Positions 33,159 to 43,809 of a stretch of 64,000 nucleotides of DNA are shown here, piece by piece (the first letter of the stretch is position 1; every line of letters starts with the position of its first letter). The notes under the pieces were generated by a model. That model saw nothing but the letters and a program-made list of their open reading frames with translations. It did no database searches and had not been told where the DNA came from. Position numbers and translations under genes: made by a program. Source of the DNA: Mycobacterium sp. 3519A (GTDB lineage Bacteria > Actinomycetota > Actinomycetes > Mycobacteriales > Mycobacteriaceae); NCBI RefSeq assembly GCF_900240945.1, contig NZ_OESG01000012.1, positions 620,001-684,000 of the forward strand, in the 5' to 3' direction.

Positions 33159-33968
33159 TTAGTTGTTACCCCGATTGAACTGGTTGAAGCCACCGCCGTC
33201 GTTGTTGGCGCTGGAATCCACCGGTGCTGCGGAGCCACGCTGACCCAGCTCTTCGAGCTGCGATTCCAGATAGGTCTTGAGCCGGGTGCGGTATTCGCGC
33301 TCGAACGTGCGCAGCTGCTCGAGCCTGCCTTCCAGCACGGTGCGCTGCTGATTGATGGTGCCCATGATCTCGGAGTGCTTGCGCTCGGCGTCGGCCTGCA
33401 GGGCGTCGGCCTTCTCCTGGGCCTGGCGCAGCTGCGCCTCCGACCGGGTCTGGGCGTCGGCGAGCATGGCGTCGGCGCGCTGGCGCGCCTCGGCCACCGT
33501 GGCCTCGGCGGTCTGCCGGGCCTCGCTGACCATCGCGTCGGCCTGGGCGCGGGCGTCGGCCAGCATCTTCTCCGACTCGGCCTTCGCGGTGCCGGTCAGC
33601 CGGTCGGCGGTGTCCTGGGCCAGGCTGAGCACCTTCGCGGCCTTGATGTGGCTTTCCTCGCTGGCCGGAGCGGCGGGCTGGGCCGGGGCGTCGTAGACCG
33701 GCTGCGGCGCGGGAGTCGGCTCGGGCTCGGGCTCGTAGACCGGGATGCTTGTGGTGGGCTGCGCCCCGCCACCGGCCCTGGCGCTGGCCAGTTCCTGGTC
33801 GAGCTCCGAGACGCGTTGACGAAGGTCTGCGTTCTCCTCGATGAGGCGGGTCAGCTCGTTCTCTACCAGATCGAGGAAGGCGTCGACCTCGTCCTCGTTG
33901 TAGCCTCGCTTGCCGATCGGTGGCTTGCTGAACGCGACGTTGTGAACGTCGGCTGGTGTGAGCGGCAT
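33159..33968 (-). CDS. wag31: DivIVA-family polar growth protein Wag31
   Basis: 269 aa. The N-terminal DivIVA membrane-binding domain is clear: [35 protein letters not shown], with a first coiled coil. A Pro/Glu/Thr-rich linker (~80-120) carries [13 protein letters not shown]. In M. tuberculosis the linker region contains the PknA/B phosphorylation site. A long second coiled coil rich in A-E-A-R-Q follows. The C-terminus is Asn/Gly-rich ([15 protein letters not shown]). It oligomerises at cell poles and directs peptidoglycan and mycolic-acid synthesis. It is separated from yggT by ~217 bp, which should hold its promoter. Confidence 0.97.
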   Translation of the reverse strand: MPLTPADVHNVAFSKPPIGKRGYNEDEVDAFLDLVENELTRLIEENADLRQRVSELDQELASARAGGGAQPTTSIPVYEPEPEPTPAPQPVYDAPAQPAAPASEESHIKAAKVLSLAQDTADRLTGTAKAESEKMLADARAQADAMVSEARQTAEATVAEARQRADAMLADAQTRSEAQLRQAQEKADALQADAERKHSEIMGTINQQRTVLEGRLEQLRTFEREYRTRLKTYLESQLEELGQRGSAAPVDSSANNDGGGFNQFNRGNN

Positions 33969-34185
33969 TGTCTGCCCCCTTGGAGTTCTGGACCGTCAAC
34001 CGATCTCAAAGTGTAGAGCCTAACTGGAACGTAACTGGCGTCCATCCTGTCACACCAGACCCGGCGGTTGCAGAAGAGGCTGAATTTTAAGAGCGAATTT
34101 CAATCTTCTTACCCGCGATATTGCCCTCGGCAAACCGTTCGCAGCTAGCGTCCCGGTCGCCAAATACCGGCTCGCGGGCCGGATC

Positions 34186-34476
34186 TCACGCCGCGGCGCC
34201 GAACGCCAGCTGCATCCCGATGAACGCCACCAGCAGCAGCACCATGATCGACAGATCGAACCGGACCGCGCCTATGGTGAGCTGCGGAATGAGCCGGCGC
34301 AGCAATTTCACCGGCGGGTCGGTGACCGTCATGATCACCTCGAGCACGACCACGGTCAGCCCCTTGGGCTGCCAGTCGCGGGAGAACGACCGGATGAACT
34401 CGACGACGACGCGCGCAATCAACAACAGCCAGAAGACGAACAGCGCGAAACCGAGGATCTCGAAGAAGAGCGACAA
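34186..34476 (-). CDS. YggT family membrane protein
   Basis: 96 aa with two hydrophobic helices (~5-27 and ~72-93) and the YggT motif between them: V-T-DPPVKLLRRLIP. It is conserved between sepF and wag31 in actinobacteria and cyanobacteria. Its molecular role is unresolved; relatives are linked to membrane and divisome organisation and osmotic tolerance. 101 bp separate it from sepF. Confidence 0.92.
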   Translation of the reverse strand: MSLFFEILGFALFVFWLLLIARVVVEFIRSFSRDWQPKGLTVVVLEVIMTVTDPPVKLLRRLIPQLTIGAVRFDLSIMVLLLVAFIGMQLAFGAAA

Positions 34477-34577
34477 CGACAGCCGTCCTCACTACGGGCA
34501 GAGGTGTGACATTGGATACAGCTCCGCAACTCATCGCATGCGAAGCGCGACGCCAGCCTACCTGCCGCGCCGAATAC

Positions 34578-35213
34578 CTACTGGTACGCGTAGAAGCCGG
34601 CCTCCGCAATCCGCCTGCGCTCCTCGGCGCTGACGTCGATATCGGCCGGTGAGAGCAGGAAGACCTTGGTGGCCACCTTGTCGAACGAACCGCGCAACGC
34701 GAACGCCAGCCCGGCAGCGAAGTCGACGAGTCGTTTGGCGTCGGCGTTGTCCATGCTCACCAGGTCCATGATCACCGGGGTGCCGTCACGGAAGCGTTCG
34801 CCGATCGTGCGGGCCTCGCTGTAGTCCTTCGGGCGCAGCGTGGTGATCTTCGACAGCGGGCTGCCTGCGTCGAAGAGTTCGGCCATGCGGCGCGGGTCCA
34901 TCGCAAGCGCGCCGCGCGTCGAGCCACGTAGGGAGCTGAATCGGGGTGCGGGCCGGTCGAATTCGCGCGGGCCACGCAGCCTGGCGTCGAACCTGTCCTC
35001 GTCGCGGTAGCCGCCGCGGAAGCTCGGCTCGTCGTAGTCGCGGCCGGGCAGCCTGTCGTCGTAACCGCGGCCGTATCCGTCGTCCTCGAAGTCGCGGGAC
35101 CGACGTGAGTAGCTGCGGGCGGGGGCGCGGTCGTCGTCGTCGTAGTACTCGTCGTCGTAGTCCTCCATCGGCGCCATACCGAAGTAGGCCTTGACCTTGT
35201 GCAGTGTGCTCAT
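34578..35213 (-). CDS. sepF: Cell division protein SepF
   Basis: 211 aa from ATG 35213 ([14 protein letters not shown]), an N-terminal amphipathic membrane-binding helix. A long low-complexity linker rich in Asp, Tyr and Arg follows. The C-terminal SepF domain (~115-205) has [28 protein letters not shown] and [24 protein letters not shown]. It bundles FtsZ filaments and tethers the Z-ring to the membrane, and is essential in mycobacteria, which lack FtsA. A longer frame upstream is not conserved. Confidence 0.96.
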   Translation of the reverse strand: MSTLHKVKAYFGMAPMEDYDDEYYDDDDRAPARSYSRRSRDFEDDGYGRGYDDRLPGRDYDEPSFRGGYRDEDRFDARLRGPREFDRPAPRFSSLRGSTRGALAMDPRRMAELFDAGSPLSKITTLRPKDYSEARTIGERFRDGTPVIMDLVSMDNADAKRLVDFAAGLAFALRGSFDKVATKVFLLSPADIDVSAEERRRIAEAGFYAYQ

Positions 35214-35278
35214 CGGTGGACCCTTCCGAGGTGTTCTGACTCTGTTGTCTGTGATGAAGATGTGACTAGAGTGACTAC

Positions 35279-36028
35279 TCAGGGTGACGTTAGCGGTCGT
35301 TGCCCCATCAGCGCGGTACCGACACGCACACACGTCGAACCGTGTTTGACCGCGCTTTCGAGGTCGCTGGACATACCGGCCGACAGCCCGAGGCGCTGGT
35401 CATAGGACTTCTGCACCCGATCCCTTTCCTCTTGCAGCCGCGCGAAAGCCTCGTCGGGATCGGCGTCCAGTGGCGGAATGCCCATCAGCCCGACGAAGTC
35501 CAACCCGTCGGCGGCGTCGACGGCGGCGCACAGTTCGTCCACCGATTCCGGCCTGCCGATGGCCACTCCTCCCCTGGACTCGTCGCCGTCGAGGCTCAGT
35601 TGGAGGTAGACGCGCAGCGGTTCGGCCCGGCGGCCGTCGGCCAGCGCGTCGCAGGCGGCCCGGTCCAGCGCGGCGATCAGCTTGGCGCTGTCGACCGAGT
35701 GCGCGGCGTACGCCCATCCCGCGATCGACCGCGCTTTGTTGCGCTGAATCCGCCCGACCATATGCCAGCGAATCGGCTCAGTTCCCAACACCGCACCGAC
35801 TTCCGCGCATTTATTCGACGCTTCCTGTTCGCGCGATTCGCCGAATTGTCGACACCCCAAACGATGCAAAATAAGTACGTCACTAGCCGGAAAGAATTTC
35901 GTTATGGGCAGTAATTCAATTTCATTTGCATTGCGATTTGCGGCCTCGGCGGCGCGGTCCAGTCGGGCCCGCAGCGCCGTCAGCGCATCGGCCAGTTCCC
36001 GTTCACGTGTGCTCGCCATCGCGGTCAT
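35279..36028 (-). CDS. YggS/PLPBP family pyridoxal-phosphate homeostasis protein
   Basis: 249 aa from ATG 36028, which forms an ATGA overlap with the pgeF stop; ATG 36037 and 36019 are also possible. The PLP-binding Lys is in [12 protein letters not shown] (~40). The alanine-racemase-like barrel has [21 protein letters not shown], and a C-terminal [27 protein letters not shown] phosphate-binding site. It keeps free PLP and amino/keto-acid pools balanced and has no known catalytic activity. The position between pgeF and sepF is standard for actinobacteria. Confidence 0.94.
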   Translation of the reverse strand: MTAMASTRERELADALTALRARLDRAAEAANRNANEIELLPITKFFPASDVLILHRLGCRQFGESREQEASNKCAEVGAVLGTEPIRWHMVGRIQRNKARSIAGWAYAAHSVDSAKLIAALDRAACDALADGRRAEPLRVYLQLSLDGDESRGGVAIGRPESVDELCAAVDAADGLDFVGLMGIPPLDADPDEAFARLQEERDRVQKSYDQRLGLSAGMSSDLESAVKHGSTCVRVGTALMGQRPLTSP

Positions 36029-36732
36029 TCCATCCACACCAACGACGCCAGCCGTCCCGTCGGTGCATCGCGACGATGACTGAACAGATTGCGGTCGGCC
36101 ACTGTGCAGCGCGGGTCGACATCGATGGCCGTGATCCCCAAAGTCGTTAATTGCCTAGCGATTCCGGCTCGTAGATCAAGACCGGGGGTGCCCCGCGAGG
36201 TGGTCGTGCGACTGCCGGGCAGCGCGGCATCGACGTCGGCGGCCATCTGCGCGGGCACTTCGTAGTTGGCTCCGCTGACCGCGGGACCCAACAACGCCGA
36301 GATGTCGTCGACCCGAGCGCCCGCCTCGAGCATGGCCTCCACCGTCCTGACCACGACACCCTTCTGCGCACCGACCCGCCCCGCGTGAACGGCCGCCACC
36401 ACGCCCGCGCGGGCATCGCCCATTAAAACCGGAACACAATCGGCGGTTACCACCGCCAAAGCCAATCGCGGCGTGGTAGTGACCAATGCATCGGTATTGT
36501 CGACGGCCACCTCGACCGGGCCGTCGACACGCACCACATGATCGCCGTGCACTTGGTTCATCCACACCACGCGGTCGTCGCCCAATTTCAGCGCGGCGGC
36601 GAGTCGTTTCCGATTGGCGGCCACGGCCGCCGGATCGTCACCGACATGGTCGCCGAGATTGAAGGTATCGAACGGCGGCGCGGAGACGCCGCCAGCGCGG
36701 GTGGTGGTCACGCGGCGGATACGAACGGTCAC
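36025..36732 (-). CDS. pgeF: Peptidoglycan editing factor PgeF (YfiH/DUF152)
   Basis: 235 aa from GTG 36732, 22 bp after the ftsZ stop; the longer frame overlaps ftsZ. The copper/zinc site residues of the family appear in WMNQVHGDHV (His), VVTADCVPVLM (Cys) and VAAVHAGRVGAQKGVV (His). The family core FNLGDHVGDDPAAV and C-terminal CTVADRNLFSHRRD are also present. In E. coli the protein removes mis-inserted L-Ser from UDP-MurNAc precursors; multicopper-oxidase-like activity was also reported for relatives. It sits in the ftsZ-pgeF-yggS-sepF run. Confidence 0.93.
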   Translation of the reverse strand: MTVRIRRVTTTRAGGVSAPPFDTFNLGDHVGDDPAAVAANRKRLAAALKLGDDRVVWMNQVHGDHVVRVDGPVEVAVDNTDALVTTTPRLALAVVTADCVPVLMGDARAGVVAAVHAGRVGAQKGVVVRTVEAMLEAGARVDDISALLGPAVSGANYEVPAQMAADVDAALPGSRTTTSRGTPGLDLRAGIARQLTTLGITAIDVDPRCTVADRNLFSHRRDAPTGRLASLVWME

Positions 36733-36754
36733 TCGCCCAGTATCCGCACGTGCA

Positions 36755-37906
36755 TCAGTGGCGCATGAACGGCGGCACGTCGACGTCATCGTCAGAGATG
36801 CCACCGTCGTCGCCACCGATCTTCACCGTCGCGCCGTTGGTGTGCACCGGCACGCTGGCCGCATCCGCAGGGTCGAACAACGAGGTGCTGACCGTCCCGG
36901 CCTTTCCTGGCGTGATCGACTGCGCGCCGGTGGCGCCGACCACCGGTTTGCGGCCGGGCCCCTGGGCATCGAAGCCCGCGGCGATCACCGTCACCCGAAC
37001 TTCGTCGCCGAGCGAGTCGTCGATGACCGTGCCGAAGATAATGTTGGCTTCCGGATGGGCGGCGTCCTGCACCAGCGACGCGGCCTCGTTGATCTCGAAC
37101 AACCCGAGGTCACTGCCGCCCGCCACGGACAACAGCACCCCCTGCGCGCCCTCCATCGAAGCCTCGAGCAGTGGCGAGTTGATCGCGATCTCGGCGGCCT
37201 TGAGCGCACGGCCGTCACCCCGCGCCGACCCGATGCCCATCAACGCGGTGCCCGCGCCGCTCATCACACCCTTTACGTCGGCGAAGTCGACGTTGATCAG
37301 ACCGGGCGTGGTGATCAGATCCGTGATGCCCTGCACGCCGTTGAGCAGCACCTCGTCGGCGGCGCGGAACGCGTCCATCAACGACACGGCGGCATCGCCC
37401 ATCTGCAGCAGCCGGTCGTTGGGGATGACGATCAGGGTGTCGCAACTCTCCCGAAGCGAGGTGATGCCGTTTTCGGCCTGGTTGCTGCGCCGCTTGCCCT
37501 CGAAGGAGAACGGCCGCGTCACCACGCCGACGGTCAGCGCACCTAGCTTGCGCGCGATGGTCGCGACGACCGGCGCCCCGCCGGTGCCGGTGCCACCACC
37601 CTCACCGGCGGTGACGAACACCATGTCGGCGCCGCGCAGCAGTTCTTCGATGTCGTCCTTGGCGTCCTCGGCGGCCTTGCGACCGACCTCGGGGTCGGCT
37701 CCAGCGCCGAGACCGCGGGTGGAGTCGCGGCCCACGTCGAGCTTGACGTCGGCGTCGCTCATCAACAACGCCTGCGCGTCGGTGTTGATCGCGATGAACT
37801 CGACGCCCTTGAGGCCCTGCTCGATCATCCGGTTGACGGCATTGACGCCGCCACCGCCGATGCCGACCACCTTGATGACGGCGAGGTAGTTGTGCGGGGG
37901 GGTCAT
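36755..37906 (-). CDS. ftsZ: Cell division GTPase FtsZ
   Basis: 383 aa from ATG 37906, which has AGGAAGG upstream; a 14-residue upstream extension is not conserved. The tubulin-fold GTPase domain has NAVNRMI, the [13 protein letters not shown] signature (glycine-rich phosphate loop) and [12 protein letters not shown], the T7 loop. The variable linker is short, and the C-terminal peptide ends [12 protein letters not shown], the SepF-binding tail. It forms the Z-ring. The 5' region to the divergent lipoprotein gene is 265 bp and should contain the ftsZ promoters. Confidence 0.98.
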   Translation of the reverse strand: MTPPHNYLAVIKVVGIGGGGVNAVNRMIEQGLKGVEFIAINTDAQALLMSDADVKLDVGRDSTRGLGAGADPEVGRKAAEDAKDDIEELLRGADMVFVTAGEGGGTGTGGAPVVATIARKLGALTVGVVTRPFSFEGKRRSNQAENGITSLRESCDTLIVIPNDRLLQMGDAAVSLMDAFRAADEVLLNGVQGITDLITTPGLINVDFADVKGVMSGAGTALMGIGSARGDGRALKAAEIAINSPLLEASMEGAQGVLLSVAGGSDLGLFEINEAASLVQDAAHPEANIIFGTVIDDSLGDEVRVTVIAAGFDAQGPGRKPVVGATGAQSITPGKAGTVSTSLFDPADAASVPVHTNGATVKIGGDDGGISDDDVDVPPFMRH

Positions 37907-38171
37907 CTGTCGCCTTCCTCCCTTGTTGCGATTCCACGTGCGCAACACCTCGGCAAACTCTCAACCTCAACCAGAGGGTTATAGTTATGTCAAGTTGTTC
38001 CGCGCATCCAGAACGGTAGGGGGCGGTCGCGGCGTAGCCGTGCAGGCGCGCCGAAGCACGTGTCGAGATTTTCCGCGCAACGTGTGTTCGCCGAAGTCCG
38101 CGCTAACCGCCCGGCGTTGCTGCCACAATCAACCAAACACTTTGCTGTGCTTACGCCTAGGGGGGGCTTTG

Positions 38172-38816
38172 ATGGGTCGGAACATCCGTATCGCCGGGAT
38201 CGCCGTGTTCGCAGCAGCGCTGGCCCTCTCGGGCTGTGGGGACAAGAGTGAGAAGAGCGAACCCACCCCCACGCCGACGTCCGAGGTAGCCAAGGAGTCG
38301 TCGCCTGCACCAACCCCGAAAGCCTCGGACGAGGACCAGGTCCGGGACGTCCTCACCCAGGAAAGCGCCGCTTTCGGCGCATGGGACTTCGCCAAGGTCG
38401 GGCAGTTGACCTGCCCGAAGTACCGCGAGCACGCCTCGTCGGTGGACAGCGCCATCCCGCCGATGGACATGTACCCGGCCGATGCCGCGGCCTCGATGGG
38501 TGCGCAGGCGTTCGCCGCTCAACTCGGCGCGCAGTTCCCCGGTGCCTCCGAGCAGTCGCTACAGGCAGCGGCGGATGCGGTGATCCGCAAGGACGCAAAC
38601 GCCTACAGGACCACGATGTTGGACGTCGTCAAGCAATCGATGTCGGTGCAACTCGACAAAGTCGAGAACATCGTGATCGTCGGTGACACCGCGACGGCCG
38701 ACGTGACGGTGACGCAGCGGGTGGGCGACACGGAGCCGCAGTCACGAACCAATTCGGCGATGCTCGTCCGGGAGAACGGCGTGTGGCTGGACTGCACCCC
38801 ACCCGAACAGCAATGA
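38172..38816 (+). CDS. Putative lipoprotein, opposite strand within the dcw cluster
   Basis: 214 aa from ATG 38172. Signal peptide and lipobox ALSGC (Cys ~22) predict a lipid-anchored extracytoplasmic protein. A Pro/Thr/Ser/Glu-rich linker (~25-52) precedes a ~150-residue domain of the NTF2/DUF4878-like type (DEDQVRDVLTQESAAF-WDFAKVGQLTCPK... QLDKVENIVIVGDTATADVTVTQ), common in mycobacterial exported proteins. Three residues from the C-terminus the chain is still ordered, ending CTPPEQQ. It faces ftsQ tail to tail (1 bp apart) and is divergent from ftsZ. I do not recall such a gene here in M. tuberculosis. Confidence 0.82.
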   Translation: MGRNIRIAGIAVFAAALALSGCGDKSEKSEPTPTPTSEVAKESSPAPTPKASDEDQVRDVLTQESAAFGAWDFAKVGQLTCPKYREHASSVDSAIPPMDMYPADAAASMGAQAFAAQLGAQFPGASEQSLQAAADAVIRKDANAYRTTMLDVVKQSMSVQLDKVENIVIVGDTATADVTVTQRVGDTEPQSRTNSAMLVRENGVWLDCTPPEQQ

Positions 38817-38817
38817 G

Positions 38818-39720
38818 CTATTTGACGGTGGGCAGGTCCGGACTGGACACGTCGTAGGTCTGACCCGGCTGGGTCAGCAGCGCGCCCAACTTGAGCGCTT
38901 TCTCCTCGGTGCGGTCGGTGGTGCCCCACACCACGGTTCTGCCGTCGATCAACGTCAGCGTTATCGCGGCGACCGACGGCGCGGCGATGCGGCCGACCTG
39001 TCCGGCCACCTCGGGGCGCAGCGCGGTCATCACCTGCAGCGCCGCCTTGGTCGGGGCATCGCTGGGGCCTGGGTTGTCGGTGTCCAGATACGGCACGCCC
39101 GCTGGCGGCGGTGCCGTCGCGAAGTCCACGCCGTCCTTGTCGAACAGGTGGGGCCCGTCCGGATAGTCCTTGACCACGACGGGGATTCGCTCGACGACGG
39201 TGACACGCAACGTCGACGGGTACTGCCGCTGGACGCGCGCACTGGCCACCCGCCGGATCGCCGCGACGCGCTCGGCCACCGCGTCGGTGTCGACCTGCAG
39301 CAGCGGTGTGCCGGGTTGCACCGCGGCGGCGGCGATCACCTCGTCCTGTGTCACCGCGCCCAATCCGACCACGACGATGTTGCGCGCCGACATGATCGGC
39401 GTGAAGTACAGCAGCAGGCCGAGGCCGACCACCACGACGCTGATCAGCGCCGACCACATCAGCACCTTCAGGCCCCGAACCGCCCGGCGGCCAAGCTTTT
39501 TCGAGTCGTCGGCCGGCCCGCCCATGACGCGGCGTTTCGCCTCCCGGCGGGCATTCTCGATCGCCATCGCCCTGGCCTGCGCGGCGCGGCGCTCCTCGCG
39601 CTCCCGCCGGGCCCGTCGTCGCGGCCCCTCGTAGTCGGCAGCCGCGGCAGGCGGCAACGTCTCCTGCGGGGCGCCTGCCTCGCCTGTGTCCTGATCGGTC
39701 GACTCGGTCGGCTCGGTCAT
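38818..39720 (-). CDS. ftsQ: Cell division protein FtsQ
   Basis: 300 aa. A long Arg/Glu-rich cytoplasmic N-terminus (~1-85) precedes one membrane helix ([21 protein letters not shown], ~86-106). A POTRA domain follows ([23 protein letters not shown]...), then the FtsQ beta domain with [17 protein letters not shown]. It links early and late divisome assembly through FtsL/FtsB. Its ATGA overlaps the murC stop by 4 bp. Confidence 0.95.
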   Translation of the reverse strand: MTEPTESTDQDTGEAGAPQETLPPAAAADYEGPRRRARREREERRAAQARAMAIENARREAKRRVMGGPADDSKKLGRRAVRGLKVLMWSALISVVVVGLGLLLYFTPIMSARNIVVVGLGAVTQDEVIAAAAVQPGTPLLQVDTDAVAERVAAIRRVASARVQRQYPSTLRVTVVERIPVVVKDYPDGPHLFDKDGVDFATAPPPAGVPYLDTDNPGPSDAPTKAALQVMTALRPEVAGQVGRIAAPSVAAITLTLIDGRTVVWGTTDRTEEKALKLGALLTQPGQTYDVSSPDLPTVK

Positions 39721-41189
39721 CGCAGCGCTTTCCCCGACCCGCCCGGTGCGCTGCGGTTGGCCCTGATACGAAGCGCGGCAAGGATTTCCTTGCCCAGCAT
39801 CGTGACATCGCCTGCGCCCATGGTGATGACGACATCGCCGGGGTCGGCGGCCGCGGCCACCTGCTCCGCCACCGCGGAGAGGTTCGGCACGTAGGTCACC
39901 GGGGCGGTGACGTGGTCGACGATCATCGCGCCGCTGACGCCCGCCATCGGTTGTTCCCGCGCGGCGTAGACGTCAAGGACGAACACCTCGTCGGCCTGGC
40001 TGAGGGCCTGCCCGAATTCGCGGGCGAAAGTCGCTGTCCGCGAATACAAGTGCGGCTGGAACACGACGATGGAGCGGCCTGCGAATCCGGGGTCGCCCTG
40101 CGCAGCGACCGCGCGCAGAGCGGTGATGGTGGCGGCCACCTCGGTCGGGTGATGCGCGTAATCGTCGAAGACCCGCACGCCGTTGGTGGTGCCGACCAGT
40201 TCGAAACGCCGCCGCACGCCCTCGAAGTTGGCCAGCCCGTCGAGCACCGCGTCGACAGGCGCGCCGATGTGGGTGGCCGCCAGCAGCGCACCGAGCGCGT
40301 TGAGCGCCATGTGTCTGCCAGGCACCGACAGCCGCATCACCCTGGGGTGCGTTTCCCCGTCGAGTTGGATGTGGGCGACCGCGCCGGTGCCCTGCTGCTC
40401 CCAACTCAACAGTGTGCCCGCCAGCTGTTGCGCCGGGTCGCTTCCGTACCGCAGCACCCGAATGCCAAGCGCGGCAGTGCGTTCGGCAAGCCCGGCGGCA
40501 CCGGCATCGTCGGTGCAGACCACCAGCACGCCACCGGGTTTCAGACGCTCGACGAAGCCGTCGAACACCGCGCTGTAGGCCTCGGCGCTGCCGAAGAAGT
40601 CAAGGTGGTCGGCCTCGATGTTGGTGACCACGGCGACGTCGGGGGTGTACTCCAGCAGCGATCCGTCGCTCTCGTCGGCCTCGGCGACGAAACAGTCGCC
40701 GCTGCCGTGGTGGGCGTTGGTGCCCGCCTCGCCGAGATCGCCTCCGACCGCAAATGAGGGATCAAAGCCGCTGTGCTGCAACGCCACGATCAACATCGAC
40801 GTCGTGGTGGTCTTCCCGTGGGTGCCGGTGACCATCAGCGTGGTGTGCCCGGCCATCAGCTTGGCCAGCACCACGGGCCGCATGATCACCGGAATGCCGC
40901 GGCGACGCGCCTCCACCAGTTCGGGGTTGGTCTTGGGAATGGCGGCATGCGTGGTGACCACCGCGGTCGGTCCGCCCGGCAGCAGGTCCAGCGACGACTC
41001 GTCGTGCCCGATCCGGATCGAGGCGCCGCGGGCGCGCAGCGCGATCACCCCGCGCGATTCCTTGGCGTCCGAACCGGACACCATGCCGCCCCGGTCGAGC
41101 AGGATGCGCGCGATACCGGACATACCGGCTCCGCCGATGCCGACCATGTGCACCCGCTGCAGCTCGTCCGGCAGCGAATTGCCGTTCAT
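39717..41189 (-). CDS. murC: UDP-N-acetylmuramate–L-alanine ligase
   Basis: 490 aa cytoplasmic ATP-dependent ligase adding L-Ala to UDP-MurNAc (MurNGlyc also in mycobacteria). N-terminal UDP-binding [17 protein letters not shown] loop [13 protein letters not shown] (~115-127); central EADESDGS and NIEADHLD; C-terminal domain with [12 protein letters not shown] and [10 protein letters not shown]. Overlaps both neighbours by 4 bp (ftsQ downstream, murG upstream). Confidence 0.97.
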   Translation of the reverse strand: MNGNSLPDELQRVHMVGIGGAGMSGIARILLDRGGMVSGSDAKESRGVIALRARGASIRIGHDESSLDLLPGGPTAVVTTHAAIPKTNPELVEARRRGIPVIMRPVVLAKLMAGHTTLMVTGTHGKTTTTSMLIVALQHSGFDPSFAVGGDLGEAGTNAHHGSGDCFVAEADESDGSLLEYTPDVAVVTNIEADHLDFFGSAEAYSAVFDGFVERLKPGGVLVVCTDDAGAAGLAERTAALGIRVLRYGSDPAQQLAGTLLSWEQQGTGAVAHIQLDGETHPRVMRLSVPGRHMALNALGALLAATHIGAPVDAVLDGLANFEGVRRRFELVGTTNGVRVFDDYAHHPTEVAATITALRAVAAQGDPGFAGRSIVVFQPHLYSRTATFAREFGQALSQADEVFVLDVYAAREQPMAGVSGAMIVDHVTAPVTYVPNLSAVAEQVAAAADPGDVVITMGAGDVTMLGKEILAALRIRANRSAPGGSGKALR

Positions 41190-42295
41190 CGCAACCGCTT
41201 TCTCGCGACTTCGAGCGCCACTTCTGCGACTCGCTGCGCCGCGTCCCTGTGCCCGGCGAGCGCGGCGGCGGCGGTCATCGCCCGCAGCCTGGCGTCGTCG
41301 TTGAGCAGGCCTGTCACCGTGTCCGCCACGAAGGCCGGGGTGAGGTCGGCGTCGTCGACCAGCAGACCGCCGCCCGCGGTGACTACGGGCAGCGCGTTGA
41401 GTCGCTGTTCGCCGTTGCCGATCGGAAGCGGCACGTACACCGCGGGCAGGCCGACGTCGGTCACCTCGGCGACCGTCATGGCCCCCGACCGGCAGACCGC
41501 CAGATCGGCCGCCGCATAGGCCAGGTCCATCCGATCCAGATACGGCACGGCGACGTACGGCGGATCCCCGTCGGCGGGTTCGCGAAGGTCGAGGGTGTTC
41601 TTCGGGCCGTGCGCGTGCAGTACCGAAATGCCAGCGGCGGCAAGGTCTTTCGCAGCGCCGGCGACGGCTTGGTTGATTCGCTGTGCGCCCTGGGAGCCGC
41701 CGGTCACCAGCAACACCCTGGCGTCATCGGCGAAGCCGAAGTGCGCCCGCGCCTCGCTGCGCAGTGCCTTGCGGTCCAGCGCCGTGATCGATGCGCGCAC
41801 CGGCACCCCGACGACCTCGACGCGCTTCAACCCGGGATCGGACACCGCGGACAACACCCGCTGCGCGGAGCGCGCCCCCACCCGGTTGGCCCAGCCGGCG
41901 CGCGCGTTGGCCTCGTGCACCACGACGGGAACGCGGCGCCGCAACGGCCCGCCGCGGGCGGCCAGGTACGCGGGCAGTGCGACGTAGCCGCCGAAGCCGA
42001 TCACCACGTCGGCGTCGACGTCGTCGAGCACAGCGCGGGTTTGCCGGACGGCGCGTCGCACCCGCAGCGGCAACCGCAGCAGGTCACCCGACGGCTTGCG
42101 CGGCAGCGGCACGGGAGTGATCAACTCGAGTCGATATCCGCGCTCGGGCACCAGTCGCGTTTCCAGGCCACGCTGGGTGCCCAGCGCAGTGATGCGAATC
42201 TCCGGGTCGAGCGCGGTGAGCGCGTCGGCCACGGCCATGGCGGGTTCGACATGCCCCGCTGTGCCGCCGCCCGCAAGGACGATCGATGCGCTCAC
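41186..42295 (-). CDS. murG: UDP-GlcNAc: lipid I N-acetylglucosaminyltransferase
   Basis: 369 aa from GTG 42295, whose GTGA overlaps the ftsW stop. The N-terminal domain has the [18 protein letters not shown] glycine-rich loop and [14 protein letters not shown]. The C-terminal domain has [12 protein letters not shown] and the donor-site [24 protein letters not shown]. The GT28 enzyme converts lipid I to lipid II on the inner membrane face. The longer upstream frame lies within ftsW and is rejected. Confidence 0.96.
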   Translation of the reverse strand: MSASIVLAGGGTAGHVEPAMAVADALTALDPEIRITALGTQRGLETRLVPERGYRLELITPVPLPRKPSGDLLRLPLRVRRAVRQTRAVLDDVDADVVIGFGGYVALPAYLAARGGPLRRRVPVVVHEANARAGWANRVGARSAQRVLSAVSDPGLKRVEVVGVPVRASITALDRKALRSEARAHFGFADDARVLLVTGGSQGAQRINQAVAGAAKDLAAAGISVLHAHGPKNTLDLREPADGDPPYVAVPYLDRMDLAYAAADLAVCRSGAMTVAEVTDVGLPAVYVPLPIGNGEQRLNALPVVTAGGGLLVDDADLTPAFVADTVTGLLNDDARLRAMTAAAALAGHRDAAQRVAEVALEVARKRLR

Positions 42296-43803
42296 CCGTA
42301 ACGCTGGCCTTCCAATGTTCTCGCCCGGCGCTGTCGCTGGGCGCCTCCATGATGCCCTGCGCGCCGACCCTGCCGGTCGGCCGGTTGGGGTTTGCGCTTC
42401 TTGGCGGGCGCGGGCTTGCGATCCGGTTTGCGCTCGGGTTTGCGCGCCGACTTGGCGGGCGCGGCGCCGGGCTTGGTGCGCAACCGGTCGCGCAGCGCCT
42501 CGGTCTTGGTCGGCACGTACGGCTCCGGCAGCGGCAGCCGCAACAACCGGTTGACCCGGTCGTCGCGCCCCGCGCGCAGCGCGGCCACCGCCTCCGGTTC
42601 GTGCCTGGCCGCGTTTGCCATGATGCCGATGATCAAAAGTGTTGTCGCGGTTGATGTTCCACCCGCCGAGATGAGCGGCAGCTGCAGCCCCGTGACCGGC
42701 AGCAGGCCGACCACGTAGCCGACGTTGATGAACACCTGGCCCATCACCCACAGCGTCGCGGTGGCGGTCAGCAGCCGCAGGAACGGGTCGGCGGACCGCC
42801 GCGCGATCCGCATGCCGGTGTAGGCGAACAGCCCGAACAGGCACAGCAACCCGATGGCGCCGACGAACCCGAGTTCCTCGCCGATGATCGCGAAGATGAA
42901 GTCGTTGTGGGCGTTGGGCAGATAGTTCCACTTCGCGGTGCCCTGCCCGAGCCCGTCGCCGAACACCCCGCCGTTGGCCAGCGCGAACCGGGCCTGCCGT
43001 GCCTGGTAGCCGGAGCCCTGCGAGTCGGCGCCCGGGTTGAGCCAGGACTGCACCCGGTCGGATCGGTATCCCTCGGAGACCGCCAGCACGGCCGCCGACG
43101 CCATCACCGCGAGCAGTGAGGACAAGAACACCCGCAGCGGCAGGCCCGCGTACCAGAGCAGACCGAGCAGGATGATGCCGAGCGACACCGTCTGCCCCAG
43201 GTCTGGCTGCGCGACGATCAGCGCCAGCGCGATCACCGCGGCCGGCACCAGCGGGATCAGCATCTCGCGAAGCGAGGCATGCTCCATGCGCCGCGCCGCG
43301 AGCAGATGCGCACCCCAGATCGCGAACGCGATCTTGGCCAGTTCCGACGGCTGCATGGAGAACCCGGCGATCACGAACCAACCGCGGGAACCGTTGGCTT
43401 CGGTGCCGACGCCCGGGATCAGCACCAGCACCAGCATCACGATGGTGAGCGCGAAGCCGGTGAACGCCAGCCTGCGCATCAACTGCACGGGCATGCGCAG
43501 CGCGACGTAGAACGCGAACAACCCAACGATGGTCCACAGCACCTGCCTGGCGAAGATCGCCCACGGTGAGCCGTCCTCGTCGTAGCTGTGCACCCCCGAG
43601 GCGGACAACACCATGGTGAGGCCCAGCGTGATGAGCAGCGCGGTGACCGCGATGATGAGGTGGAACGACGTCATCGGCCGGCCCAGCCACGCACCGAATC
43701 TGGTCCGCGGCGCAGGTGCCTCGGCCGTGACGACGCCGTCGCCGCCCGGTTCGGTGTTCGGCTTCGTACGCCGGTGCCGCAACCGGGTCAGGATGTTGCT
43801 CAC
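42292..43803 (-). CDS. ftsW: Septal peptidoglycan glycosyltransferase FtsW (SEDS)
   Basis: 503 aa with about 10 membrane helices between a ~45-residue cytoplasmic N-terminus and a long basic C-terminal tail (~100 residues rich in Lys, Arg, Pro, Ala). SEDS signatures: [21 protein letters not shown], the large extracytoplasmic loop with [25 protein letters not shown], and [16 protein letters not shown]. It polymerises lipid II at the septum with PbpB. Mycobacterial FtsW tails can bind FtsZ. Confidence 0.96.
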   Translation of the reverse strand: MSNILTRLRHRRTKPNTEPGGDGVVTAEAPAPRTRFGAWLGRPMTSFHLIIAVTALLITLGLTMVLSASGVHSYDEDGSPWAIFARQVLWTIVGLFAFYVALRMPVQLMRRLAFTGFALTIVMLVLVLIPGVGTEANGSRGWFVIAGFSMQPSELAKIAFAIWGAHLLAARRMEHASLREMLIPLVPAAVIALALIVAQPDLGQTVSLGIILLGLLWYAGLPLRVFLSSLLAVMASAAVLAVSEGYRSDRVQSWLNPGADSQGSGYQARQARFALANGGVFGDGLGQGTAKWNYLPNAHNDFIFAIIGEELGFVGAIGLLCLFGLFAYTGMRIARRSADPFLRLLTATATLWVMGQVFINVGYVVGLLPVTGLQLPLISAGGTSTATTLLIIGIMANAARHEPEAVAALRAGRDDRVNRLLRLPLPEPYVPTKTEALRDRLRTKPGAAPAKSARKPERKPDRKPAPAKKRKPQPADRQGRRAGHHGGAQRQRRARTLEGQRYG

Positions 43804-43809
43804 CGGCGC

